64,000 nucleotides of DNA from Sarcomyxa edulis (taxonomy: Eukaryota; Basidiomycota; Agaricomycetes; Agaricales; Mycenaceae), in assembly GCA_009761415.1 (NCBI GenBank), contig QUOL01000009.1, forward strand, positions 1-64,000, read 5' to 3'. A program made the position numbers and the translations under genes. The notes below the pieces were generated by a model that made no database searches, was not told where the DNA came from, and saw only the letters and a list, made by a program, of their open reading frames with translations. Below, one piece after another: positions 1 to 11,461 of the stretch; position 1 is the first letter of the stretch, and every line of letters begins with the position of its first letter.

Positions 1-42
1 CTAACCCTAACCCTAACCCTAACCCTAACCCTAACCCTAACC

Positions 43-83
<41 letters not shown>

Positions 84-113
84 CCCTAACCCTAACCCTA
101 ACCCTAACCCTAA
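1..113. repeat. Telomeric repeat tract (CCCTAA)n
   Basis: Nineteen or so consecutive CCCTAA hexamers, with one 7-base variant (an extra A near position 64). The C-rich strand reads 5' to 3' from the window start, as expected for a left chromosome end whose G-rich strand is TTAGGG. The tract changes abruptly to subtelomeric repeat at about 114. Confidence 0.98.
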
Positions 114-477
114 GTGACTCAGTTTCAAATAGTGGGGCGTCATCTTATTTGGAATGTGGGTCTGACTGACTCTGTTGACTTGATCCACAATTGATCTCAG
201 ACTTGGTGTTGGTGACTTAGTTTCCAAATAGTGGGGCGTCATCTTATTTGGAATGTGAGTCTGACTGACTATGTTGACTTGATCCACAATTGATTGTGAT
301 GCACATTTTATTTTTGAAACGGTCGCTCGTTGACTTGTTTGAGATAGGTCGGTTGCTCACTTGACTGACTGTCTGACTATCTTGATTTTGTATGTGAGTT
401 GATGTCTGCACTGACACTGACACTGACACTCTGACTCTGATACTAACTCGCACTTTTTTTTTATATGATCCTCAACC

Positions 478-535
478 CTAACGCCTAACACTAACCCTAA
501 CGCCTAACACTAACCCTAACCGCCTAACTACCCCA
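478..535. repeat. Degenerate interstitial telomere-like repeat
   Basis: Alternating CTAACCCTAA and CGCCTAACA units. The same block lies inside later array copies at about 6146-6205, 7777-7836 and 8884-8941. It is part of the subtelomeric element, not a separate telomere healing event. A shorter exact CCCTAACCCTAA stretch occurs at 10193-10206. Confidence 0.75.
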
Positions 536-1108
536 ACCCTAACGTCCCAGCTGGGGGGGTAGCGGCTGATTCCGATTACGGGTCTAACGGCTTCATCCCT
601 GTTTCACTTGCGTTTTGACCGTTCGTTGTCTTGATCGTCTTGTATCGGTCTGTCCACTTCGATGGTTCGCTCTTTGATCTGATATTTTTGCGTCTCTGAT
701 GCATACACTTCATCTCGATCTTGTGGTTGCACGGCTGAAGGTTGGTCTGCCTTCTTGTCTTGCCTCTCAGAGTCAGTCTCTGTTTTTGTCGCAACCGATG
801 CGTTGACCGTTCACTTTGGTCTTTGTCTCGCGCTTGGTGGATGGTTGACGTCTTCTCCACTTCGATGGTTCCCTCTTTGATACCTGATTTTTACTTCTCA
901 CTCAGACACGCCTTGTCACTCGCTTTTGCGTTTTTTGATGTTTCCAAATAACAAGCCAGTGTCTTATTTGAAAAATGCTCTGGTTCCCTCTTTGATCCCT
1001 GATTTTTACTTGTCTCTCTCAGACACGTCTTGGTAGTCGCTTTTGCATTCTTGGATGTTCCAAATAACAAGCCTGTGTCTTATTTGGAAAATGCTCTGGC
1101 TCCTACTG

Positions 1109-1304
1109 TTGTGTCAAAGAACGCCCTATTCCGTCACAGGACGCCCTATTCCGTGACCGAACGCCCTATTCCGTCACAAAACACCCTATTCCGTGACATT
1201 TCGTGACTGAACGCCCTATTCCGTCACCTTTTTTGTCCGTTTTGCCTTGAAATGACCTCGGGGTTAGTGGAATAGGGCGCCCTATTCCCGGATAAGAAAC
1301 ATAG
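1109..1304 (+). repeat. Iteron cluster plus 3' hairpin terminus (type A)
   Basis: Five spaced copies of CCCTATTCCGT(C/G)AC are followed about 60 bases later by the perfect palindrome GGAATAGGGCGCCCTATTCC and then CGGATAAGAAACATAG. The iteron core CCCTATTCC equals one arm of the hairpin. Palindromes in the same setting lie at 1269, 1329, 1631, 4695, 5398, 6939, 8561, 9668 and 9989 (start positions). In eight of nine cases the sequence after the palindrome is identical through ATAG, and then diverges. Confidence 0.9.
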
Positions 1305-1364
1305 CCTTGAAATGACCTCGGGGTTAGTGGAATAGGGCGCCCTATTCCCGGATAAGAAACATAG
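1245..1364. repeat. 60-bp perfect tandem duplication containing the hairpin
   Basis: The 60 bases starting CCTTGAAATGACC and ending at ATAG (1245-1304) are repeated immediately as 1305-1364. The duplication breakpoint is exactly the ATAG terminus that also ends the other array copies. Confidence 0.9.
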
Positions 1365-1781
1365 ACACGTCTTGGTAGTCGCTTTTGCATTCTTGGATGT
1401 TCCAAATAACAAGCCTGTGTCTTATTTGGAAAATGCTCTGGCTCCTACTGTTGTGTCAAAGAACGCCCTATTCCGTCACAGGACGCCCTATTCCGTGACC
1501 GAACGCCCTATTCCGTGACCGAACGCCCTATTCCGTCACAAAACACCCTATTCCGTGACATTTCGTGACTGAACGCCCTATTCCGTCACCTTTTTTGTCC
1601 GTTTTGCCTTGAAATGACCTCGGGGTTAGTGGAATAGGGCGCCCTATTCCCGGATAAGAAACATAAGCCTAATTAGAGTAGGGAAAATAGGGCTAAGATT
1701 GTCGAAGTCACCAAATAACAGACTTGACCATTTAAAGATTGTGCTATAACAATGTTAACATATCAGAACATAGTATACGTT

Positions 1782-2171
1782 TCATGTAAAAAAAAGAAGT
1801 TTACAAGGAGTTGAGTCAACTGTTGTCAAAGAGATTTCGTTTTTCTTCTCAATGATTTCAAGAGAAGAAGGTGGTGGCCGAGAATACGGGTGATGCCTTT
1901 CGCTAATGTCACGAGTGCGGTGCTGACGTTGTGGCCCAATATCCAATTGCAATGATGCAGGGGGTACCATCGATTCCAAAGAAGCATTTTCTTCAACAAC
2001 ATCCATGGCCATTTCTATTGATCGGACCGCATCAGCATTACTTTTAATATGTGCTGTTTTGATACCGTGATGTTTTTTGATGTGCGTGATAACAGTCCGG
2101 GCATTTGCAAAAGTTTCGGAACAAGGTTGAAATGGGCAGGCCACATTGTTTGTAGGCCCCGATCGATTCAA
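1782..2171 (-). pseudogene. C2H2 zinc-finger open-frame fragment
   Basis: The frame encodes one clear C2H2 finger, CPFQPC then 12 residues, H, 3 residues, H, close to its N-terminal end; the rest is unremarkable. There is no ATG upstream of the finger; the frame opens with TTG. No introns or neighbouring exons were found that would complete a gene. It sits inside the 2.6-kb insert between subtelomeric arrays, so it is best read as a fragment of a gene or mobile element. The finger pattern is seen directly; its origin is not known. Confidence 0.4.
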
Positions 2172-2489
2172 AATGTATGATTTATCTATGTTTTTTGTTG
2201 ATATATCAGTAAGTGTATAGTTTTATATAACATTGATTTTACCATCCGCAATAAGTCCATAAACATCCAAATGATAGGATGTATTGTGAGTAAACATGGC
2301 TGAAGCCCCTGAAGCCACACTTGTATTGCAAGTGGGACAAAGAGGCCTGATTAACAATATGCATCAGTTTAATTGTAACAAATTTAGAATAATCCACTTG
2401 CATTGTCTGTTGATGTGACAATCAAGTGTCTCAATATGTGATGATGGTGGTTAGAAAGGAAGAAAGAAATTAATTAATCAACTTTGCTT

Positions 2490-3655
2490 GGAGCAGTACA
2501 GCCACTTCAGCCACAATATCAACAATAGCCAAACATTGTCTTGAGACTCTCTTTGGTTCTTTATTTACATTGTGGCTGAACCAGCACTGCCACTGAACTG
2601 GATGTTCACCAGACATGACAGAGAGAGACCAAACAATACTTTTAAAGTATAGTTTGGTTTCAGGCACCTTCTAGATGATGTCTACATTTTCAATCATGTG
2701 ATTTGATGCATATTTGAACTATTTCAAAAAAGGGGGGCACAGATTTGTTCAGTGCAGCACAGCCACTTCAGCCACCCCAGCCACAATGTCAACAATAGCC
2801 AAACATTGTCTTGAGACTCTCTTTGGTCTCTTGTTTACATTGTGGCTGAAGCAGCACTGCCACTCAACTGGATGTCCACCAAAACATCACAGAGAGACCA
2901 AACAATACTTCTGAAATATAGTTTGGTTTCCAGGCACCTCTTAGATGGTGCCTGCAATTTGAACCATGTGATTTGACCTATATTTGAGCTGTTTCAAAAA
3001 GGGGGGGCACAGATTTGTTCAGAGTAGCACTGCCACCTCAGGTACAATGTCAACAAAGCCAAACCAAGCCTTGAAGCTCATGTTGGTTCTGTTTGGTATC
3101 AGCACTGCCATCATGTCAACAGAGCCAAAGTGAGCCTTGAAGCTCATGTTGGTCCTATTTGGTTTCAACACTGCCACCATATTAAATATAGCCACCAGAC
3201 ATCACAAAAAGACCACACAATACTTCTGAAATATAGTTTGGCTTCCAGGCACGTCATGGATGATGCCTACATTTTCAATCATGTGATTTGGTGCATATTT
3301 GGCCTGTTTCAAAAAAGGGGGGCACAGATTTGTTCAGTGCAGCACTGCCACCATGTCAACAAAACCAAAGTCAGCTTTGAAGGTCAAGTTGGTCCTGTTT
3401 GGTATCAGCACTGCCATCATGTCAACAGAGCCAAAGTGAGCATTGAAGGTCATGTTGGCACTGTTTGGTTTCAACACTGCCACCACACTAAATATAGCTA
3501 CCAGACATCACAGAGAGACCAAACAATACTTCCAAAGTATAGTTTGGTCTTCAGGCACCTTACAGATGGTGCCTGCATTTTGAACCATGTGATTTGACCT
3601 ATATTTGGCCTGTTTCAAAAAAGGGGGGCACAGATTTGTTCAGTGCAGCACAGCC
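2490..3655. repeat. Diverged tandem repeats of about 270-310 bp
   Basis: Four imperfect units share blocks such as AGAGACCAAACAATACTT, AGTTTGG...CAGGCACCT and GGGGGGCACAGATTTGTTC. The last block occurs at about 2733, 3003, 3317 and 3626. The open frame at 3130-3597 is a by-product of the repeat and shows no domain. Confidence 0.85.
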
Positions 3656-4280
3656 ACAACTTTTGAACCCACTAAGCAGAACATGTATCCCTAACTCTGT
3701 GGTAAAAGACATCCCTAACCCACCTGTTTAAGATATTATATATTCAGTATCATACATGTATCCCTAACCACAGATGAAAAGAATACTCCACTGTAGTGGG
3801 TGGCTCAGAGTCACAGTCACAGTCACCCAACATTGACCGGCCATTTGCCAGCCAACCTGCAGCGGCTAGAACTAGTTCTCATGGGGTATAACAGATGTAT
3901 CCTATACCTTCCATTTGAGCACTCGAACACGTACTAGCCACCCCAAATGAGTGCTAGCCGTGCCCGTCAATGTTGGGTCACGGTGCAGCCATTGACGCCT
4001 TGTTTGCGCGGTGAAAACAAGTGCGCGTACGTTTCCACGTGGTGCACCCAGGTTTTTGACCTCTACGAACGCCGTGGTGCGGTCGAAATTTTGTTCCGAG
4101 CGCGTTTTTACCACCCCTCCTGGTGCCCCCCCACTTTTCAGTAATCGGCCCGCTGCGAGCTCAGTTTTACCGGCTAGCCCTAGATCTTTTGGGGCTGAGG
4201 TCCTGGGACCACTAGCCAGCCTCCGGAACGCCTAGCCGGCCCTAGCCAGACGTCGGGTTGACGGGCCCCCCCGTCAACCG
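3656..4280. other. Non-coding stretch ending in a GC hairpin
   Basis: Contains scattered TCCCTAAC telomere-like words (3687-3760) and several CTAGCC words (4170-4250). The perfect inverted repeat GGTTGACGGG / CCCGTCAACC lies at 4256-4265 and 4270-4279 with a CCCC loop. Open frames here overlap on both strands without a domain; no gene is supported. Confidence 0.7.
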
Positions 4281-4295
4281 CCTAATTAGAGTAGG

Positions 4296-7200
4296 TTGAT
4301 TGCCTTCTTGTCTTGCCTCTCAGAGTTGGTTTTTCGTTTTTGTCGCAACTGATGCTTTGACCGTTCACTTTGGTCTTGGTGTATGGTTGACGTCTTCTCC
4401 ACTTCGATGGTTCCCTCTTTGATCCATGATTTTTTACTTTTCTCTCAGACACGTCTTGGTACTCGCTTTTGCATTCTTGGATGTTCCAAATAACAAGCCA
4501 GTGTCTTATTTGGAAAATGCTCTGGCTCCTACTGTTGTGTCAAAGAACGCCCTATTCCGTCACAGGACGCCCTATTCCGTGACCGAACGCCCTATTCCGT
4601 CACAAAACACCCTATTCCGTGACATTTCGTGACTGAACGCCCTATTCCGTCACCTTTTTCCTCCGTTTTGCCTTGAAATGACCTCGGGGTTAGTGGAATA
4701 GGGCGCCCTATTCCCGGATAAGAAACATAGGGTCTAACGGCTTCATCCCTGTTTTACTTGCGTTTTGACCGTTCTTTGTCTTGTATCGGTCTGTCCACTT
4801 CGATGGTTCCCTCTTTGATCTCATATTTTTGCGTCTCTGATGCATACACTTCATCTCGATCTTGGGGTTGCACGGCTGAAGGTTGATTGCCTTCTTGTCT
4901 TGCCTCTCAGAGTTGGTTTTTCGTTTTTGTCGCAACTGATGCTTTGACCGTTCACTTTGGTCTTGGTGTATGGTTGACGTCTTCTCCACTTCGATGGTTC
5001 CCTCTTTGATACCTGATTTTTACTTCTCACTCAGACACGCCTTGTCACTCGTTTTTGCGTTTTTTGATGTTTCCAAATAACAAGCCAGTGTCTTATTTGA
5101 AAAATGCTCTGGTTCCCTCTTTGATCCCTGATTTTTACTTGTCTCTCTCAGACACGTCTTGGTAGTCGCTTTTGCATTCTTGGATGTTCCAAATAACAAG
5201 CCAGTGTCTTATTTGGAAAATGCTCTGGCTCCTACTGTTGTGTCAAAGAACGCCCTATTCCGTCACAGGACGCCCTATTCCGTGACCGAACGCCCTATTC
5301 CGTCACAAAACACCCTATTCCGTGACATTTCGTGACTGAACGCCCTATTCCGTCACCTTTTTCCTCCGTTTTGCCTTGAAATGACCTCGGGGTTAGTGGA
5401 ATAGGGCGCCCTATTCCCGGATAAGAAACATAGCGTGACGCTGGGGTAGCTTGGAGTTGTTTCCTTGTCGTTTGTCGTAAATGAGCTCGGGGTTACTCGG
5501 GGTTATTTCTGTGCTGTTTAAGCTCGGGGTTACACGGGGTTATTTCCGTGTTGTTTCAGCTCGGGGTTACTCGGGGTTAGTTTGGACTCACTTGGTGTCG
5601 ATGGCTCCAAATAGTGGAGTGTCATCTTATTTGAAACATTGTAACCCTAAGTGTTCTTGCATCAGACTTGGTGTTGGTGACTCAGTTTCAAATAGTGGGA
5701 TGTCGTCTTATTTGGAATGTGAGTCTGACTATGTTGACTTGATCCACAATTCATCTTAGACTTGGTGTTGGTGACTGGTGTTGGTGACTCAGTTTCAAAT
5801 AGTGGGGCGTCATCTTATTTGGAATGTGGGTCTGACTGACTCTGTTGACTTGATCCACAATTGATCTCAGACTTGGTGTTGGTGACTTAGTTTCCAAATA
5901 GTGGGGCGTCGTCTTATTTGGAATGTGAGTCTGACTGACTATGTTGACTTGATCCACAATTGATTGTGATGCACATTTTATTTTTGAAACGGTCGCTCGT
6001 TGACTTGTTTGAGATAGGTCGGTTGCTCACTTGACTGACTGTCTGACTATCTTGATTTTGTATGTGAGTTGATGTCTGCACTGACACTGACACTGACACT
6101 CTGACTCTGATACTAACTCGCACTTTTTTTTTATATGATCCTCAACCCTAACACCTAACACTAACCCTAACGCCTAACACTAACCCTAACCGCCTAACTA
6201 CCCCAACCCTAACGTCCCAGCTGGGGGGGTAGCGGCTGATTCCGATTACGGGTCTAACGGCTTCATCCCTGTTTCACTTGCGTTTTGACCGTTCGTTGTC
6301 TTGATCGTCTTGTATCGGTCTGTCCACTTCGATGGTTCGCTCTTTGATCTGATATTTTTGCGTCTCTGATGCATACACTTCATCTCCATCTTGGGGTTGC
6401 ACGGCTGAAGGTTGGTCTGCCTTCTTGTCTTGCCTCTCAGAGTCAGTCTCTGTTTTTGTCGCAACTGATGCGTTGACCGTTCACTTTGGTCTTTGTCTCG
6501 CGCTTGGTGGATGGTTGACGTCTTCTCCACTTCGATGGTTCCCTCTTTGATACCTGATTTTTACTTCTCACTCAGACACGTCTTGTCACTCGCTTTTGCG
6601 TTTTTTGATGTTTCCAAATAACAAGCCAGTGTCTTATTTGAAAAATGCTCTGGTTCCCTCTTTGATCCCTGATTTTTACTTGTCTCTCTCAGACACGTCT
6701 TGGTAGTCGCTTTTGCATTCTTGGATGTTCCAAATAACAAGCCAGTGTCTTATTTGGAAAATGCTCTGGCTCCTACTGTTGTGTCAAAGAACGCCCTATT
6801 CCGTCACAGGACGCCCTATTCCGTGACCGAACGCCCTATTCCGTCACAAAACACCCTATTCCGTGACATTTCGTGACTGAACGCCCTATTCCGTCACCTT
6901 TTTCGTCCGTTTTGCCTTGAAATGACCTCGGGGTTAGTGGAATAGGGCGCCCTATTCCCGGATAAGAAACATAGCGTGACGCTGGGGTAGCTTGGAGTTG
7001 TTTCCTTGTCGTTTGTCGTAAATGAGCTCGGGGTTACTCGGGGTTATTTCTGTGCTGTTTGAGCTCGGGGTTACACGGGGTTATTTCCATGTCGTTTGAA
7101 CTCGGGGTTACACGGGGTTATTTCCGTGTTGTTTCAGCTCGAAGTTACTCGGGGTTAGTTTGGACTCACTTGGTGTCATAGTGGAGTGTCATCTCATTTG

Positions 7201-10024
7201 AAACATTGTAACTCTAAGCATCAGACTTGGTGTTGGTGACTCAGTTTCCAAATAGTGGGATGTCGTCTTATTTGGAATGTGAGTCTGACTATGTTGACTT
7301 GATCCACAATTGATCTTAGACTTGGTGTTGGTGACTCAGTTTCAAATAGTGGGGTGTCGTCTTATTTGGAATGTGGGCTGTTAGAGTTTTCTTGGACTTG
7401 GTGTTGGTGACTCAGTTTCAAATAGTGGGATGTCGTCTTATTTGGAATGTGAGTCTGACTATGTTGACTTGATCCACAATTCATCTTAGACTTGGTGTTG
7501 GTGACTGGTGTTGGTGACTCAGTTTCAAATAGTGGGGCGTCATCTTATTTGGAATGTGAGTCTGACTGACTCTGTTGACTTGATCCACAATTGATTGTGA
7601 TGCACATTTTATTTTCGAAACGGTCGCTCGTTGACTTGTTTGAGATAGGTCGGTTGCTCACTTGACTGACTGTCTGACTATCTTGATTTTGTATGTGAGT
7701 TGATGTCTGCACTGACACTGACACTGACACTCTGACTCTGATACTAACTCGCACTTTTTTTTTATATGATCCTCAACCCTAACACCTAACACTAACCCTA
7801 ACGCCTAACACTAACCCTAACCGCCTAACTACCCCAACCCTAACGTCCCAGCTGGGGGGGTAGCGGCTGATTCCGATTACGGGTCTAACGGCTTCATCCC
7901 TGTTTCACTTGCGTTTTGACCGTTCTTTGTCTTGTATCGGTCTGTCCACTTCGATGGTTCCCTCTTTGATCTCATATTTTTGCGTCTCTGATGCATACAC
8001 TTCATCTCGATCTTGGGGTTGCACGGCTGAAGGTTGGTCTGCCTTCTTGTCTTGCCTCTCAGAGTCAGTCTCTGTTTTTGTCGCAACTGATGCGTTGACC
8101 GTTCACTTTGGTCTTTGTCTCGCGCTTGGTGGATGGTTGACGTCTTCTCCACTTCGATGGTTCCCTCTTTGATACCTGATTTTTACTTCTCACTCAGACA
8201 CGTCTTGTCACTCGCTTTTGCGTTTTTTGATGTTTCCAAATAACAAGCCAGTGTCTTATTTGAAAAATGCTCTGGTTCCCTCTTTGATCCCTGATTTTTA
8301 CTTGTCTCTCTCAGACACGTCTTGGTAGTCGCTTTTGCATTCTTGGATGTTCCAAATAACAAGCCAGTGTCTTATTTGGAAAATGCTCTGGCTCCTACTG
8401 TTGTGTCAAAGAACGCCCTATTCCGTCACAGGACGCCCTATTCCGTGACCGAACGCCCTATTCCGTCACAAAACACCCTATTCCGTGACATTTCGTGACT
8501 GAACGCCCTATTCCGTCACCTTTTTCGTCCGTTTTGCCTTGAAATGACCTCGGGGTTAGTGGAATAGGGCGCCCTATTCCCGGATAAGAAACATAGACTT
8601 GGTGTTGGTGACTGGTGTTGGTGACTCAGTTTCAAATAGTGGGGCGTCATCTTATTTGGAATGTGAGTCTGACTGACTCTGTTGACTTGATCCACAATTG
8701 ATTGTGATGCACATTTTATTTTCGAAACGGTCGCTCGTTGACTTGTTTGAGATAGGTCGGTTGCTCACTTGACTGACTGTCTGACTATCTTGATTTTGTA
8801 TGTGAGTTGATGTCTGCACTGACACTGACACTGACACTCTGACTCTGATACTAACTCGCACTTTTTTTTTATATGATCCTCAACCCTAACACCTAACACT
8901 AACCCTAACGCCTAACACTAACCCTAACCGCCTAACTACCCCAACCCTAACGTCCCAGCTGGGGGGGTAGCGGCTGATTCCGATTACGGGTCTAACGGCT
9001 TCATCCCTGTTTCACTTGCGTTTTGACCGTTCTTTGTCTTGTATCGGTCTGTCCACTTCGATGGTTCCCTCTTTGATCTCATATTTTTGCGTCTCTGATG
9101 CATACACTTCATCTCGATCTTGGGGTTGCACGGCTGAAGGTTGGTCTGCCTTCTTGTCTTGCCTCTCAGAGTCAGTCTCTGTTTTTGTCGCAACTGATGC
9201 GTTGACCGTTCACTTTGGTCTTTGTCTCGCGCTTGGTGGATGGTTGACGTCTTCTCCACTTCGATGGTTCCCTCTTTGATACCTGATTTTTACTTCTCAC
9301 TCAGACACGTCTTGTCACTCGCTTTTGCGTTTTTTGATGTTTCCAAATAACAAGCCAGTGTCTTATTTGAAAAATGCTCTGGTTCCCTCTTTGATCCCTG
9401 ATTTTTACTTGTCTCTCTCAGACACGTCTTGGTAGTCGCTTTTGCATTCTTGGATGTTCCAAATAACAAGCCAGTGTCTTATTTGGAAAATGCTCTGGCT
9501 CCTACTGTTGTGTCAAAGAACGCCCTATTCCGTCACAGGACGCCCTATTCCGTGACCGAACGCCCTATTCCGTCACAAAACACCCTATTCCGTGACATTT
9601 CGTGACTGAACGCCCTATTCCGTCACCTTTTTCGTCCGTTTTGCCTTGAAATGACCTCGGGGTTAGTGGAATAGGGCGCCCTATTCCCGGATAAGAAACA
9701 TAGGTTCCCTCTTTGATCCATGATTTTTTACTTTTCTCTCAGACACGTCTTGGTACTCGCTTTTGCATTCTTGGATGTTCCAAATAACAAGCCAGTGTCT
9801 TATTTGGAAAATGCTCTGGCTCCTACTGTTGTGTCAAAGAACGCCCTATTCCGTCACAGGACGCCCTATTCCGTGACCGAACGCCCTATTCCGTCACAAA
9901 ACACCCTATTCCGTGACATTTCGTGACTGAACGCCCTATTCCGTCACCTTTTTCCTCCGTTTTGCCTTGAAATGACCTCGGGGTTAGTGGAATAGGGCGC
10001 CCTATTCCCGGATAAGAAACATAG
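4296..10024. repeat. Array of five or six element copies sharing one 3' end
   Basis: Successive copies end at ATAG at 4730, 5433, 6974, 8596, 9703 and 10024, giving lengths of about 435, 703, 1541, 1622, 1107 and 321 bp. Each starts at a different point of the same parent sequence, so copies are truncated at the 5' side and fixed at the 3' side. No protein able to mobilise them was found in the window. Confidence 0.88.
7490..9703. repeat. 1,107-bp tandem duplication, near identical
   Basis: Matching features repeat at a constant offset of 1,107 bases (7545 and 8652, 7877 and 8984, ends 8596 and 9703). The translated shadows are identical in both copies, so divergence is very low and the duplication is recent or homogenised. 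Confidence 0.92.
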
Positions 10025-10188
10025 AAATCGGCTGACTGATTTCTCCGTACATTACACATTAGATATTACTACAGTAGAACTGACGAGCCTATAAAGGCGA
10101 AACGAGTTGAAAGGCCTTCTTCCCCAGAAGACCTCGTTTTCTACTTAGTTCCCTTTACATACTACTCTCAACAGGAGCAGACTTCTGA

Positions 10189-10500
10189 ACCACCCTAACC
10201 CTAACCCAAGCCGGACAATGGGGCATTGTCAAATTTCCCACCCATTAGATCACCACCATTCTCAACTCACCCGTCTTGTCTTTTCTTTTTTTATGATCCT
10301 CAACCCGAACTGCTAACTACCGAGAACCTAACTGCCAAACTCCTAACGTCCGAGCTCTGCGGTCGGCGGCCGATAGCTATCTTCTACTCTGGTGCTGGGA
10401 CTCGTCAGCTCGTTCCGTCTTTGTATCTCTTCTGCGTCGTCAAACTCGCGTTTTTGGCCGTTTCACTCCTCGACTTGTTTCCCATGGTCGACGGTTCCAG
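10189..10500. repeat. Short telomere-like tract and decayed element relic
   Basis: CCCTAACCCTAACCC at about 10193-10207 precedes sequence resembling the array element in order (TTATGATCCTCAACCC, CTAACGTCC, GAGCT...GGCGGC) but strongly diverged. It looks like an old copy at the inner edge of the array. Confidence 0.5.
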
Positions 10501-10775
10501 ATGACAAGTCAAACTCGACTCATCGTTGGGTGAACCTTTGGAGCGTTTGGTCTCACTCAGTTTCAAGTCCCGACCCTATGCCTTTGTACATCAAAAATGT
10601 CACTCGAGTGTTGGATCCGGTAGATGTTTGTCCATCCTTGGCTCAACTTGTGAAATGCATACAGATTGCAGGCAGCCCAATGCAGTAGGTGTATTGATTT
10701 TGAATAGAGTTTGTATTTGTATCAAGTCATTCGGCTATCTCTCTCAACTCAATTCTGTGGACCTTTGTAGTGAGG

Positions 10776-11396
10776 TCTCTTGAAATTGATGTAAGCTATG
10801 TTGTGTGAATAAACTACTTGTCCTACACTGATGAGTCTGCAGCAATGCATTGCATGTCGAAATTGAATGTACGTAAAGCAATATAGAGCACTGTGAAATC
10901 AAAATGTTGTCGCACAAAGTTTATATATCTGAAATGTAGCAGATATAAAAATTGCTAGAGGGATTCTCCAAGCATTACTTTACTGACGCATAACAGATTG
11001 TGTAGGCGTATGGGAGTATATTTGTATGACGGTGAACATGTATGCAGACTGAGACTCAAACAGTCAGGTGGTTGAACCAAGTCTATATGTGTGAGAATGA
11101 GCAGATATATGAAGCCAAGATAGATGGAGTAGAGATTGGTTTCTACAAGAGTGATACAGTGTAGGTGCAGTTTTGAGTCTATATGTGTGAGAGTTGGCAG
11201 ATATAAAATGTACATATTTTGAGACAGAACACATCTGATGGAATAGGGAATTTCAATTCCCCTTTTCCAAGAACTCACTCGTGTGTTGGAATAGGGGGCT
11301 AAATAAAGCCCTATTCCACAGATTTTTTGCCAAATTAGGCCCAATTAGGCCAGAAAAGATGGAATAGGGTACCCTATTCCAGGATCAGAAGGATAG
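10776..11396 (+). repeat. Type B subtelomeric element, copy 1
   Basis: Homologous to 11462-12135. Ends with the palindrome GGAATAGGGTACCCTATTCC (11361-11380) and then AGGATCAGAAGGATAG. An upstream inverted pair GGAATAGGGGGCT / AGCCCTATTCC lies at about 11289-11315. The minus-strand frame 10955-11344 exists in both copies but is disrupted differently and has no domain. Confidence 0.85.
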
Positions 11397-11461
11397 GAGC
11401 TAGAAATCATCTCGCCACAACCCGTACATGTTCGAAACTCAACACGCATCGTCTCTCTCAC

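Larger units (their letters stand above)
115..1664. repeat. Subtelomeric element, telomere-proximal copy
   Basis: Contains, in order: a roughly 100-bp motif (TTGGTGTTGGTGACT ... TTGATCCACAATTGAT) partly duplicated, a stretch of degenerate telomere-like sequence at 478-535, a C/T-rich middle, a cluster of CCCTATTCC iterons and a 20-base palindrome. The same order recurs at 5434-6974, 6975-8596 and 8597-9703. Short open frames inside (for example 244-453 and 576-860 on the minus strand) recur only because the DNA repeats; they lack codon or domain signals and are not annotated. The right part (1365-1664) is a second, 5'-shortened copy ending in ATAA rather than ATAG. Confidence 0.9.
1668..4295. 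mobile_element. 2.6-kb insert flanked by a 15-bp direct repeat
   Basis: CCTAATTAGAGTAGG occurs at 1668-1682 and again at 4281-4295. Left of the first copy and right of the second the sequence is array repeat; the sequence between is unrelated to the array. This looks like an insertion with target-site duplication, although recombination at microhomology would give the same picture. A 10-bp-arm hairpin (4256-4279) abuts the right repeat. The insert contains a C2H2-finger open frame and diverged tandem repeats. No transposase or reverse transcriptase was found. Confidence 0.5.

Noticed and set aside
1109..1230. CRISPR-like direct repeats
   Set aside because: The CCCTATTCC repeats have short non-unique spacers, recur identically in every array unit and lie in a eukaryotic subtelomere.
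244..9926. Recurrent small open frames in the subtelomeric array (about 69, 87, 91 and 94 codons) as a gene family
   Set aside because: They recur only because the DNA repeats, overlap on both strands, lack ATG context and domains, and consist of repeat-derived low complexity (for example VSVSVSV from a CTGACA run).
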